Assembly (NCBI RefSeq): GCF_000381125.1
Contig: NZ_KB905930.1
Coordinates: 62,001-126,000 of the forward strand
Source of the DNA: Caldimonas manganoxidans ATCC BAA-369
GTDB lineage: Bacteria > Pseudomonadota > Gammaproteobacteria > Burkholderiales > Burkholderiaceae_C
Length of the DNA stretch: 64,000 nucleotides
Direction: 5' to 3'
In this document: one piece after another, positions 47,601 through 55,166 of the stretch
How the letters are laid out: every line of letters starts with the position of its first letter
How positions within the stretch are numbered: position 1 is the first letter of the stretch
Made by a program: the position numbers and the translations under genes
The notes under the pieces: model-generated
Database searches by the model: none
Told to the model about the DNA's origin: nothing
The model's input: only the letters and a program-made list of their open reading frames with translations

Positions 47601-48468
47601 GGCCCCGGCGGCTGCGGCCGTGCAACGCTACACCGATTGGACTTTCGGCCCGTGGCCCGAGCTGATGGAACTGCAGCGCGGCACGCAGACCTTGGTGGGC
47701 TTTCCAGCACTCATCGACAAAGGCAGCCATGTCGAGATCGAGGTTTTCGACGAGCCCGAAGTCGCTGCACAGCGCCATCGCGCAGGCTTGCGACGTTTGG
47801 TGGCGTTGCAGATCCGGGACCCACTGAAATACCTGGAGAAGAACATCCCCGACCTGCAACGCATGGCCGTGGCCTACATGAGCCTGGGCACGGCCGAGGA
47901 GTTGCGCGAGCAAATCATCGAGGTCGCGCTGGACCGCGCCTTCATCCACGAGCCCCTGCCGCTGGATGAAGCCGCGTTTCGCGCCCGTATCGAGCAAGGA
48001 CGACCACGTCTGAACCTGATCGCACAGGAAGTCGCGCGCCTGGCGGGTGTGGTGCTGACGGAGTATCAGGCCGTTCAGCGCAAGCTCAAAGACAGCCGCC
48101 CCCCTAAGGAGGTGGTCGAAGACTTGACCGCACAGCTGCAGCGACTCATGGGCAAGCGTTTCCTGGCCGCAACGCCTTACGCCCAGTTGGCACACGTTCC
48201 CCGGTATCTCAAAGCCATGGTCTTGCGGCTGGACAAGCTGCGCGCCGACCCGGCACGAGATGCCGCGCGGCTGGCCGAGCTCAAACCGCTGGAACAGCGC
48301 TACTTGCGCCGATTGGCCGAACTCAAGGGCCGAAGCGATGCTCGGCTCGACGAGTTTCGCTGGCTGCTTGAGGAGCTGCGCGTCAGCCTGTTCGCTCAAG
48401 AGCTGCGCACCCCCCAGCCGGTGTCGGTCAAACGCTTGGAAAAGGCATGGACCCAGCTCCTGGGCTGA
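44620..48468 (+). CDS. hrpA: ATP-dependent RNA helicase HrpA
   Basis: This is a 1282-aa DEAH-box helicase. Walker A is GETGSGKTT near residue 46 and the DEAH box is IIDEAHERS near 147. Motif III is SAT and motif VI is QRAGRCGR. The C-terminal OB-fold domain and a long HrpA-specific extension (DUF3418) make up the full length, comparable to the 1300-aa E. coli protein. HrpA acts on stalled ribosomes and mRNA structure. ATG 44620 is used; a TTG 4 codons upstream is possible. tRNA-Pro follows 37 nt after the stop. Confidence 0.95.
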   Translation: MSSSLRPRMERAAHPIAPITFAESLPVSGKREEIARALQDHQVVIVCGETGSGKTTQLPKIALALGRGRGAGGTGLIGHTQPRRIAASSVAKRIAQELNSPLGEIVGYKVRFQDRLSPGASVKLMTDGILLAETQTDPLLCAYDTLIIDEAHERSLNIDFLLGYVRQILPRRPDLKVIVTSATIDAERFAQHFAGRQGPAPVIHVSGRLYPVELRWRPFEERRDYDLQDAIADAVDELWREGPGDILVFLPGEREIREAADHLRRHLSHQPAHRHAQILPLFARLSQAEQDRVFEPSDGRRIVLATNVAETSLTVPGIRYVIDSGLARVKRYSYRNKVEQLQIEPISQAAAQQRAGRCGRVANGVCIRLYDEKDFASRPRFTDPEILRSSLAGVILRMKALGLGPVEEFPFLEPPPRKAIADGYALLAELNAVDESNELTPIGKELARLPLDPRVGRMILEARQRQSLTEVLVIAAALSVQDVRDRPLDQQQAADQKHRQFDDEKSEFMGYLKLWKWLEDSRGGHGAHRLSHRQYEQLLREHFISPRRVREWRDIHAQLHTVVAEHGWKLNTSPATYEQIHVAMLAGLLGNVGCKSDEDDWYLGARGIKFWRHPAVRLSKKPGRWLVAAELVETTRLYGRGLAAIEPQWIPWVAGHLLKTQLLDPHWEKKVAEVVALERATLYGLVIYNQRRVNFGRVDPVAAREIFIREALVAGQWDTKLPFLAHNRKLIRQVEELEHKSRRQDVLVDEELIYAFYDQQIPPQVCSGASFERWYRSESARNPKLLMLTKEELMRHEAAGITTEAFPPTVRLGGIDCTVSYLHEPGDAKDGMTVTVPIYALNQVAEERCEWLVPGMLKDKVLALLKSLPQKPRARLVPLPEFAQAFIDSHPFAQGSLLEALLQAVRERTQLDVKRADFKLEMLSPHLFMNFRVVDEHGRQLGMGRHLAALKAELGAQARGAFQALAALKLGSALGAAVAKGDTEPKAASAQQAAAPAAAAVQRYTDWTFGPWPELMELQRGTQTLVGFPALIDKGSHVEIEVFDEPEVAAQRHRAGLRRLVALQIRDPLKYLEKNIPDLQRMAVAYMSLGTAEELREQIIEVALDRAFIHEPLPLDEAAFRARIEQGRPRLNLIAQEVARLAGVVLTEYQAVQRKLKDSRPPKEVVEDLTAQLQRLMGKRFLAATPYAQLAHVPRYLKAMVLRLDKLRADPARDAARLAELKPLEQRYLRRLAELKGRSDARLDEFRWLLEELRVSLFAQELRTPQPVSVKRLEKAWTQLLG

Positions 48469-48505
48469 GCCACGAACGTCGGCGCCGGTCTACAATAGAC
48501 GTCTT

Positions 48506-48582
48506 CGGGGTGTAGCGCAGCCTGGTAGCGCAACTGCTTTGGGAGCAGTGGGTCGCACGTTCGAATCGTGTCACCCCGACCA
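48506..48582 (+). tRNA. tRNA-Pro (anticodon UGG)
   Basis: This 77-nt tRNA has acceptor stem CGGGGTG/CACCCCG, anticodon loop TTTGGGA with TGG at 48540-48542, T-arm CACGTTCGAATCGTG, and encoded CCA. A TACAAT at 48491-48496 lies 9 nt upstream, a good -10 position. Confidence 0.97.
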
Positions 48583-49063
48583 TCATCTCGGTGGGTCCTT
48601 GCCGGTGCTTGGCCGCCTTGACGCTCGATGCCCAGTGGTTCGTAGGCTCGGCGGGGCGGCCGATGGGATCGATGGCATCGGCCGCACGTCTTTGGATCCG
48701 CGCATCCCCCTCCTGACATTTCCCTTGATCTGGCGCCGGCAGCGCGGCTGCCAGGCCGCCGTTCGTTGGCCACACCACCGCACCCCGACGTCGCACCTGC
48801 GATCGAGTTGGCTGGTGTGCGATGCGGCCGACCCGTGCCGCGCCGGTGTGCTGCGGCGCTGGAGGGCACGGCCCCCTTCGTCTGGGCGAAGTGTGGACCG
48901 TGGACATGGTGCGGTGGGCTGCTTGCTGAAAATTTGTGCAGCCCAGCCAGAGGGCCGATGAATACGGGGCTGTCGCAAGGCATCCCCGGCGTTTTCACAG
49001 AGCTATCCACAGGATCTGTGGATCACCGTCGGCCTTGGAGGCAACGGCCAGGCGGATGTGATC
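48583..49063. other. 481-bp stretch between two tRNA genes without a recognisable gene
   Basis: Short frames exist on both strands but none shows a domain or a ribosome site. The region carries an inverted pair of DnaA-box-like 9-mers near its right end (listed separately). No tRNA-like duplication or insertion-sequence end was seen. Confidence 0.6.
49003..49025. promoter_or_regulatory. Inverted pair of DnaA-box-like sequences
   Basis: CTATCCACA (49003-49011, 8 of 9 to TTATCCACA) faces TGTGGATCA (49017-49025, 8 of 9 in reverse) across a 5-bp gap. The core ATCCACAG-GAT-CTGTGGAT is a perfect inverted repeat. The same arrangement and gap occurs at 6634-6656. It could also be a simple hairpin. 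Confidence 0.4.
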
Positions 49064-49140
49064 TGGCCTGCCCGGAGGGACTCGAACCCCCGACCTGCTG
49101 CTTAGAAGGCAGCTGCTCTATCCAGTTGAGCTACGGGCAG
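49064..49140 (-). tRNA. tRNA-Arg (anticodon UCU)
   Basis: This is a 77-nt tRNA on the minus strand, with acceptor stem CTGCCCG/CGGGCAG, D-arm GCTCAACTGGATAGAGC, anticodon loop CTTCTAA (TCT at 49106-49104 in that sense), T-arm GGGGTTCGAGTCCC and encoded CCA (49066-49064). Confidence 0.96.
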
Positions 49141-49173
49141 ATGCTTGGGATTCTACGTGGCGCGCAAGGTGCG

Positions 49174-49587
49174 TCAGTGGTCGTAAACGGTGTCGAGTGA
49201 GCGGAAGCCCTTGATCTCGATCGGGTTGCCGGAAGGGTCGCGAAAGAACATGGTCCATTGCTCGCCGGGTTCGCCTTCGAACCGCACTTGGGGTTCGAGC
49301 ACGAATTCGACGCCGGCAGCGCGCAGGCGCTCGGCCAAGGCTTGCCAGTCGGGCAGCTCCAAGACCACGCCCAGGTGTGGCATGGGCACCAGATGCGAGC
49401 CGACACGGCCAGTGTTGGTGGTGGTAAAGGGCTTGCCCAGATGCAGCGAGATCTGGTGGCCGAAAAAGTCGAAATCGACCCAGGTGTCGGTGCTGCGGCC
49501 TTCCCGGCATCCCAGCACCCCGGCGTAAAAGCGCCGTGCGGCGTCGAGGTCGTGTACGTGGTAGGCAAGATGGAAGAGGCTGCGCAT
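49174..49587 (-). CDS. Glyoxalase/VOC-superfamily protein
   Basis: This is a 137-aa single-domain vicinal-oxygen-chelate protein. FHLAYHVHDLDAARRFY starts the first beta-alpha-beta module (metal His), and GEQWTMFFRDPSGNPIEIKGF ends the second, with the Glu ligand. HLGVVLEL supplies another likely His. This layout is common to dioxygenase-like and isomerase-like VOC enzymes, so the substrate cannot be assigned. ATG 49587 is used; in-frame extension to 49644 is unlikely. Confidence 0.85.
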   Translation of the reverse strand: MRSLFHLAYHVHDLDAARRFYAGVLGCREGRSTDTWVDFDFFGHQISLHLGKPFTTTNTGRVGSHLVPMPHLGVVLELPDWQALAERLRAAGVEFVLEPQVRFEGEPGEQWTMFFRDPSGNPIEIKGFRSLDTVYDH

Positions 49588-49640
49588 GGCCAGGAGGGTC
49601 AGGAGGGCAGGGGCGTCACGCAGGGACGGCTCTCGATGGA

Positions 49641-50333
49641 TCAATGACGGCGGTATTGCTCGGCACCAAACAGCACTTCGCGGGCTTTGTCGTCGGTGAT
49701 GGGCTTGCGCCGCTCGGCCAGCACTTCCACGCCGCGCTGCACGGCCGGTCGAGCGGCGATCTCGTCGAACCAGCCTTTCAGGTGGGGATAGTCGTTCCAG
49801 TCAATGCCTTGGTTTTTCCACGAACGCAGCCAAGGAAAAATGGCGATGTCGGCAATGCTGTACTCGGGCCCGCCGATGTAGCGGCTGTTGGCCAAGCGCT
49901 TGTCCATGACGGCGTACAGACGCCGGGCTTCGTTGGTGTAGCGTTCGATGGCGTAGTCGATTCTCTGCGGCGCATAGAGGCGGAAATGATGAGCCTGCCC
50001 CAGCATCGGACCCACCCCGCCCATTTGGAACATGAGCCACTGCAGGACTTCGTATTTGCCCCGCGTGTCGGCGGGCAGGAAGCGTCCGGTCTTGCCTGCC
50101 AGGTACAGCAGGATGGCGCCGGATTCGAACAGCGAGATGGGCCGGCCGTCGGGGCCGTCGGGGTCGATGATCGCCGGGATTTTGTTGTTGGGGCTGATGG
50201 CCAGGAATTCGGGCTTGAACTGATCGCCAGCGCCGATGTCGATGGGCACGACTTTGTAGGGCAGCCCACACTCTTCGAGCATGATGTGAACTTTGTGTCC
50301 GTTGGGCGTGGCCCAGGAATACACCTCGATCAT
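49641..50333 (-). CDS. Glutathione S-transferase family protein (YfcG/YghU-like)
   Basis: This 230-aa cytosolic protein begins IEVYSWATPNGHKVHIMLEE, with the Thr/Asn-Gly-His pattern of the nu-class (YfcG-like) transferases in place of a catalytic Tyr/Cys. NNKIPAIIDPDGPDGRPISLFESGAILLYLA forms the glutathione-binding cis-Pro and ES region, and SIADIAIFPWLRSW is the C-terminal N-capping box. These enzymes act as disulfide reductases. GGAGGT lies 6 nt upstream of ATG 50333, which rejects a longer frame. Confidence 0.92.
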   Translation of the reverse strand: MIEVYSWATPNGHKVHIMLEECGLPYKVVPIDIGAGDQFKPEFLAISPNNKIPAIIDPDGPDGRPISLFESGAILLYLAGKTGRFLPADTRGKYEVLQWLMFQMGGVGPMLGQAHHFRLYAPQRIDYAIERYTNEARRLYAVMDKRLANSRYIGGPEYSIADIAIFPWLRSWKNQGIDWNDYPHLKGWFDEIAARPAVQRGVEVLAERRKPITDDKAREVLFGAEQYRRH

Positions 50334-50420
50334 GGACAGACCTCCGTCGGCGACATGGGTTGCTCGTGCAAGAGCTGCCAATCTAGCCGATCTGGGCATG
50401 TCGTGTGGCGGCGTGCCCAG

Positions 50421-50445
50421 AAAAACGCCCGCACTCGGGCGGGCG
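50421..50445 (-). terminator. Rho-independent terminator after the acyl-CoA dehydrogenase gene
   Basis: On the minus strand CGCCCGC (50445-50439), loop CCGAGT and GCGGGCG (50432-50426) form a 7-bp stem directly followed by TTTTT (50425-50421). It ends the transcript coming from the dehydrogenase, 28 nt after its stop. Confidence 0.85.
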
Positions 50446-50472
50446 TCACTGGCAGGGGCATGCTCAGAGGGG

Positions 50473-51690
50473 TCACGCCGCGTGCCGACCGAGCTCCCAC
50501 TTGGCGATGGCGTTGCGATGGACTTCGTCCGGGCCATCGGCAAAGCGCAGCGTGCGGGCATGGGCATAGAAGTTGGCCAGCGGAAAGTCTTGGCACATGC
50601 CTGCCCCACCGTGCACCTGCATGGCCCAGTCGATGACCTTGCAGGCCATGCTGGGCGCGACGACCTTGATCATGGCGATTTCCAGCTTGGCCGTCTTGTT
50701 GCCAGCCACATCCATCATCCAGGCGGCTTTCATGGTCAGTAGCCGGGCTTGTTCGATCATGCACCGGGCCTCGGCGATGCGCTCCTGGGTGACGGTCTGT
50801 TGGGCGATCGTCTTGCCGAAGGCCACGCGCGTGGAGGCGCGCTTGCACATCAGTTCCAGCGCACGCTCGGCCAGGCCGATGAGGCGCATGCAGTGGTGAA
50901 TGCGTCCAGGGCCCAGGCGTCCTTGTGCGATCTCGAAGCCTCGGCCCTCGCCGAGCAGGATGTTGCTGGCAGGTACACGCACGTTTTCGAACAGCACCTC
51001 CATGTGGCCATGGGGAGCGTCGTCGTAACCCATCACATGCAAGGGCCTGAGCACCTTGATGCCCGGGGTGTCGGCCGGCACCAAGATCATCGACTGCTGG
51101 TTGTGCTTGGGGGCCGTCGGGTCGGTTTTGCCCATGAAGATGTAGAGCTTGCAACGCGGATCACCGGCGCCCGAGGTCCACCACTTGCGGCCATTGATGA
51201 CGTATTCATCTCCTTGGCGCTCGATGCGCGATTCGATGTTGGTGGCGTCGGAGGAGGCGACCGCGGGTTCGGTCATGGCAAATGCGCTGCGAATCTTGCC
51301 CTCCAGCAGCGGTTCGAGCCATTGCTTCTTCTGCTCGGGCGTGCCGTAACGCACCAGGGTTTCCATGTTGCCGGTATCGGGGGCCGAGCAGTTGAAGACC
51401 TCGCTGGCCCAAGGCACGCGCCCCATGATTTCTGCCAGCGGCGCGTATTCCTGGTTGAGCAGGCCGGCGCCGTATTCGCTTTCCGGCAGGAACAGATTCC
51501 ACAGACCGGCCGCACGTGCTTTGACTTTGAGTTCTTCGATGAGCTGCAGGGGCGTCCAGCGCTTGCCGGCAGCAGTGTTGGCAGCCAACTCCTCGTCGTA
51601 GCGAGCCTCGGCAGGGTAGATGTGTTCATCCATGAAGGCCAGCAGCTTCTCGCGCAGGGCCTGGGTTTTGGGGGTGTATGCGAAGTCCAT
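50473..51690 (-). CDS. Acyl-CoA dehydrogenase, ACAD10/11 (LvaC-like) type
   Basis: This is a 405-aa flavoprotein. The N-terminal helical part, [18 protein letters not shown] (FAD binding), [12 protein letters not shown], then [41 protein letters not shown] and the C-terminal [34 protein letters not shown] are typical. The [15 protein letters not shown] and HHCMR patterns are those of the ACAD10/11-related branch. It follows the APH-type kinase gene by 27 nt, the arrangement seen in LvaA/LvaC, where a phosphorylated 4-hydroxyacyl-CoA is processed. Precise substrate is inference. Confidence 0.9.
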   Translation of the reverse strand: MDFAYTPKTQALREKLLAFMDEHIYPAEARYDEELAANTAAGKRWTPLQLIEELKVKARAAGLWNLFLPESEYGAGLLNQEYAPLAEIMGRVPWASEVFNCSAPDTGNMETLVRYGTPEQKKQWLEPLLEGKIRSAFAMTEPAVASSDATNIESRIERQGDEYVINGRKWWTSGAGDPRCKLYIFMGKTDPTAPKHNQQSMILVPADTPGIKVLRPLHVMGYDDAPHGHMEVLFENVRVPASNILLGEGRGFEIAQGRLGPGRIHHCMRLIGLAERALELMCKRASTRVAFGKTIAQQTVTQERIAEARCMIEQARLLTMKAAWMMDVAGNKTAKLEIAMIKVVAPSMACKVIDWAMQVHGGAGMCQDFPLANFYAHARTLRFADGPDEVHRNAIAKWELGRHAA

Positions 51691-51717
51691 GGTGTCTCCG
51701 TCGGTGGATGTCGATGC

Positions 51718-52794
51718 TCAGCCGCGCATGGCGAAGCGCCAGCCCATTTCGGCCAAGGGGCGAGCGCCCGCGGCGGCCTGCCGGGCTTGCGCGCTCGAAG
51801 CCGTGCCATCGACCACCCGCTTGGCGATGCCTTGCAGGATGGCGGCGATGCGGAACAGGTTGTAGGCCAGGTAGAAGTTCCAGTCGGCCATCACGGCGTC
51901 GGGGTCGGTGCGGCCGGTACGCTCGCAGTAGCGGCGCACGTAGTCTTTTTCGCTGGGCAGGCCCAAGGCCGCCAGATCCAGGCCGCCGATGCCTCGAAAC
52001 GCCCCCGGCGGGATGTGCCAGGACATGCAGTGGTAACTGAAATCGGCCAGCGGATGGCCGATGGTGGACAGCTCCCAGTCCAGCACGGCCAGCACGCGGG
52101 GCTCGCTGGGATGGAAGATGAGGTTGTCCAGGCGGTAGTCGCCGTGCACGATCGACATCTGGGCGTCGTCGCGGGCGCTGTGCGGGATATGGGCCGGCAG
52201 CCATTCGATGAGCCGGTCCATCGCCTCGATCGGCTCGGTGATGGAGGCTTGATATTGCTTGGTCCAGCGAGCGATCTGACGCTCGAAGTAGTTGCCGGGC
52301 TTGCCGTAATCGGCCAAGCCGAGCCGTTGAAAGTCCACGCAGTGCAGCGCGGCGATCACGCGGTTCATCTCATCGTAGATGGCCCCCCGTTCGGCAGCGG
52401 ACAGCGCCGGCAGCGATTGGTCCCAGAAGACACGGCCTTCCACGTACTCCATGATGTAGAAGGCCCGGCCGATGACGGATTCATCGTCGCACAGCACGTG
52501 CATGCGTGCCACGGGCACGTCGGTGCCATACAAGGCGCGCATCACGGTGAACTCGCGTTCGATCGCATGGGCCGAGGGCAGCAATTTGGCCACCGGCCCC
52601 GGTTTGGCGCGCATGACATAGTGGCGCGTGGGCGTGGTGAGTTTGTAGGTGGGATTCGACTGTCCCCCCTTGAACTGCTCGACGCTCAGGGGGCCGGAAA
52701 AGTCTGGCAGATGGGCGCGGAGGTAGGCTTCGAGGGCAGCGACGTCGAAACGATGCTGCTCGGCCACGGGTCGGGTTCCGGTGTTGGCTTCCAT
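51718..52794 (-). CDS. APH-type phosphotransferase, ACAD10/11 N-domain (LvaA-like) family
   Basis: This is a 358-aa aminoglycoside-phosphotransferase-fold kinase. FKGGQSNPTYKL is the nucleotide loop, YVMRAKPGPVAKLLPSAHAIEREF the Lys/Glu pair, and SIVHGDYRLDNLIFHPSEPRVLAVLDWELSTIGHP has the catalytic HGDxxxxN and DWE motifs. Antibiotic resistance is not indicated: this branch phosphorylates 4-hydroxyacyl-CoAs in levulinate (LvaA) and mammalian ACAD10/11 pathways. It lies immediately before the acyl-CoA dehydrogenase, so they act as a two-enzyme unit by inference. Confidence 0.9.
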   Translation of the reverse strand: MEANTGTRPVAEQHRFDVAALEAYLRAHLPDFSGPLSVEQFKGGQSNPTYKLTTPTRHYVMRAKPGPVAKLLPSAHAIEREFTVMRALYGTDVPVARMHVLCDDESVIGRAFYIMEYVEGRVFWDQSLPALSAAERGAIYDEMNRVIAALHCVDFQRLGLADYGKPGNYFERQIARWTKQYQASITEPIEAMDRLIEWLPAHIPHSARDDAQMSIVHGDYRLDNLIFHPSEPRVLAVLDWELSTIGHPLADFSYHCMSWHIPPGAFRGIGGLDLAALGLPSEKDYVRRYCERTGRTDPDAVMADWNFYLAYNLFRIAAILQGIAKRVVDGTASSAQARQAAAGARPLAEMGWRFAMRG

Positions 52795-52852
52795 CAGGCG
52801 TTCCTGTCGAGGTCCGATTCGAGCCGGCCGCCAGATGGGGCTCGGCCGGCTG

Positions 52853-53560
52853 CTAGCGTTCGGCGATGGCCATCAGCTTTTCGCGCGACAGCACGATCAA
52901 TCGCGTGGGCTCGATGCGAACGGCGCCCTCGCGTTCCAGGGCTTTGAGCTCTTGGTTGACCCGTTGCCGCGAGGCACCAAGCAGTTGGGCCAGATCCTCT
53001 TGGGCGAGCTGCAAGCCGATGCGAATCTCGTGCTCGCCCTGGGGGACGCCATAGGTGCGCACCAGCAGCAGGAGCTGCTTGGCCAGACGCGCGGCCAGCG
53101 GCAGGGTGTTGAGGTCTTCGACGATATTGAACATCAGGCGCAGGCGCCGACAGTTCAGTCGCAGCAAGGCGTCGTACAACTCCACATGCTGCGACAGCAG
53201 TTCCTTGAAGTCGGGCTTGCGCACCACGAGCAAGGTCGTGTCGCCATGCGCGTGGGCATCGTGCGTGCGTGGCAGTCCATCGAAGAGCGCGATGTCGCCG
53301 AACCATACACCGGGCTCCACATAGGTGAGGGTGACCTGCTTGCCCGACAGCGATACCGAACTCACGCGCACCGCTCCCTTGGCCACGCCAATCCATTCGC
53401 TGGCCGGTTCGCCGCGTGAGGACAGCAAGGTCCCATCGCTCAAGCGGCGCACCGAGGCGCGGGACAAGATGGCCTGGCGCAGAGCGGGAGAAAGCTTGGA
53501 GAACCAAGGGCCGGACTCGATGGTGTTGCGTTCGGCGATTGTAAGAATGGGGCTGTGCAT
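52853..53560 (-). CDS. Crp/Fnr-family transcriptional regulator (no cysteine cluster)
   Basis: This is a 235-aa regulator. The N-terminal cyclic-nucleotide-like barrel includes GTLLSSRGEPASEWIGVAKGAVRVS and GVWFGDIALFDG, and the C-terminal helix-turn-helix LAQLLGASRQRVNQELKALEREGAV. It has none of the FNR iron-sulfur cysteines, so the effector is probably a small molecule. The recognition helix SRQRVNQEL differs from Fnr here. ATG 53560 is used. It lies between the kinase/dehydrogenase pair and a divergent aldolase, and an inverted repeat next to its start codon is a candidate operator. Confidence 0.9.
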   Translation of the reverse strand: MHSPILTIAERNTIESGPWFSKLSPALRQAILSRASVRRLSDGTLLSSRGEPASEWIGVAKGAVRVSSVSLSGKQVTLTYVEPGVWFGDIALFDGLPRTHDAHAHGDTTLLVVRKPDFKELLSQHVELYDALLRLNCRRLRLMFNIVEDLNTLPLAARLAKQLLLLVRTYGVPQGEHEIRIGLQLAQEDLAQLLGASRQRVNQELKALEREGAVRIEPTRLIVLSREKLMAIAER

Positions 53561-53584
53561 GTTTTGTCGCTGACGTGACAGAAC
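53561..53584. promoter_or_regulatory. Inverted repeat, candidate operator of the Crp-type regulator
   Basis: GTTTTGTC (53561-53568) and GACAGAAC (53577-53584) match as an inverted repeat at 7 of 8 positions, separated by 8 bp. The left arm touches the regulator's start codon; the divergent aldolase starts 54 nt to the right. Size and symmetry suit a Crp-family dimer site, but the half-sites are not the TGTGA type. Confidence 0.4.
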
Positions 53585-53637
53585 GGCGGTCGATGCTGCC
53601 CCTATTGTCCATGCACCGATGCCCGAGGAGACAAACC

Positions 53638-54432
53638 ATGGTTGAGAGCCCCATGAAGACCCCATCGATCGACGACCTGCCCTCGCTCAGGGATCGCGTG
53701 AGTGAAGCCGAGTGGCGCACCCGCGTGGACCTGGCTGCGGCCTACCGCCTGGTGGCCCTGTTCGGCTGGGACGATCTCGTCTTTACTCATATCACGGCGC
53801 GCGTGCCGGGAGCCGACGATCAGTTCCTGATCAACCCTTATGGCTTGCTGTTCGAGGAGATCACGGCATCCAGCCTGGTGCGGGTCGATCTGTCTGGTCG
53901 CAAACTCGATGACACGCCGTCCGAGATCAACCCGGCAGGTTTCACCATCCACAGTGCCATTCACGCGGCCCGCCATGACGCGCATTGTGTGCTGCATACC
54001 CATTCCCTCAACGGGATTGCCGTCTCCGCTCAGAAGCAGGGGATATTGCCGCTGTCGCAACAGTCGATCTTCGTGCTCGGCAGTTTGGGCTATCACGACT
54101 ACGAGGGCGTGGCCTTGCGCGAGGAGGAAAAGCCGCGGCTCGTGCGGGACTTGGGCGACAACACCTATTTGATGCTGCGCAACCACGGCCTCTTGACGGT
54201 CGGGCCGACGGTGGCCGACGCGTTCTTGGCGATGTACCTGTTCGAGACGGTGTGCACGATCCAGGTTCGTGCACTGGCCGGTGGGGGCGAATTGGTGACG
54301 GTCGATCCGCAGATCATTCGCACGTCGGCGCAGCAAGCGCGGCAAGTCACGCGGGGGCAGGGCGCCGGGGCGCTGGCTTGGCCCGGCTTGTTGCGGCGGC
54401 TGGATCGGCGCAACCCCGGTTATGCGCGCTGA
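53638..54432 (+). CDS. Class II aldolase/adducin family protein
   Basis: This is a 264-aa protein. Zinc-binding histidines lie in HCVLHTHSLNGIAVSA and MLRNHGLLTVG, and ARVPGADDQFLINPYGLLFEEIT and INPAGFTIHSAIHAAR are typical family blocks. Members act as sugar-phosphate aldolases, decarboxylases or dehydratases, so the reaction is open. GAGGAG lies 8 nt before ATG 53638. It is divergent from the Crp-type regulator, and its end overlaps the convergent phosphatase gene by 13 nt. Confidence 0.87.
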   Translation: MVESPMKTPSIDDLPSLRDRVSEAEWRTRVDLAAAYRLVALFGWDDLVFTHITARVPGADDQFLINPYGLLFEEITASSLVRVDLSGRKLDDTPSEINPAGFTIHSAIHAARHDAHCVLHTHSLNGIAVSAQKQGILPLSQQSIFVLGSLGYHDYEGVALREEEKPRLVRDLGDNTYLMLRNHGLLTVGPTVADAFLAMYLFETVCTIQVRALAGGGELVTVDPQIIRTSAQQARQVTRGQGAGALAWPGLLRRLDRRNPGYAR

Positions 54433-55136
54433 GCGTCGGCGTCCAGACGCAGGTACTGAGCAAGCAGCTTTTCCATCGTGGTCAGTCGCTCGTCTGCGTG
54501 CAGCCAGCGCGTGGGGGCCAAATTGATGGCGCGCACGACCAGGTCGTCTTCCCCCACGTCCAGGATATTGATGCAGGCCGGGGCTTGCTCCAGGCGGCCC
54601 AGAAAGCAGCGTCGCCCCGCCAGGGCATACGACAGCAGCCCGCGGTTGACGGCACCGTGCAAGACCAACAGAGCTTGGTCCCAGCTTGGGTCGTCCAGGA
54701 TGGCCTGGAAGGCGGGCAGGATGCGGTCGAGCATTTCGCCGACCGACTCGCCACCGAGAAAGCGTGCGGACTCGTCGGTCACGCCTTGAAAGGCGCCCAG
54801 GAAGGCGTCGCGCACGCGCTCGCGCGGGATGTCGGCCAAGCGGCCTGGGCGGATCTCTTGCAACGCCTCGTCGATGGCGATGGGCAGCTGCTGTCCGCCT
54901 GCTCGCAGGACACGCTCGGCCGTCTCCACGGTGCGCGGCAACCCGCTGGCCCAGACGCGATCGAAGCGCACGCCGGTTTGGCCAAACAGCGTGCCGGCCG
55001 CATCGGCCTGCATACGGCCTGCGGCATTGAGCGCCACGGTGTCTGGCGGCACCGGGGTGCCGTCGGGCAGGAAGTAGTCGACCGACCCATGGCGCATGAG
55101 ATACAGGCGCCTGCGGCGGGGCAGGCGCGACGTCAT
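54420..55136 (-). CDS. Histidine phosphatase family protein
   Basis: This 238-aa protein has the RHG motif in YLMRHGSVDYF (phosphohistidine nucleophile), ASGLPRTVETAERVL, and LVLHGAVNRGLL with the second catalytic His. Substrate is unknown for this branch. ATG 55136 was chosen because GGAG lies 6 nt upstream; GTG 55163 and ATG 55157 in frame are alternatives. It is the second gene after the crotonase on the minus strand. Confidence 0.85.
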   Translation of the reverse strand: MTSRLPRRRRLYLMRHGSVDYFLPDGTPVPPDTVALNAAGRMQADAAGTLFGQTGVRFDRVWASGLPRTVETAERVLRAGGQQLPIAIDEALQEIRPGRLADIPRERVRDAFLGAFQGVTDESARFLGGESVGEMLDRILPAFQAILDDPSWDQALLVLHGAVNRGLLSYALAGRRCFLGRLEQAPACINILDVGEDDLVVRAINLAPTRWLHADERLTTMEKLLAQYLRLDADAQRA

Positions 55137-55166
55137 GGCCGGCTCCAGACCGTCCATGCGCACGGC

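Noticed and set aside
48766-49200. An open frame between the tRNA-Pro and tRNA-Arg genes
   Set aside because: It runs through tRNA-Arg, has no ribosome site and its product is Pro/Arg/Gly-rich without domains, so it is not supported as a gene.
51718-52794. Aminoglycoside resistance kinase
   Set aside because: The fold is APH-like, but the sequence context and adjacency to an ACAD11-type dehydrogenase indicate a metabolic CoA-linked kinase. No resistance gene signature was seen.
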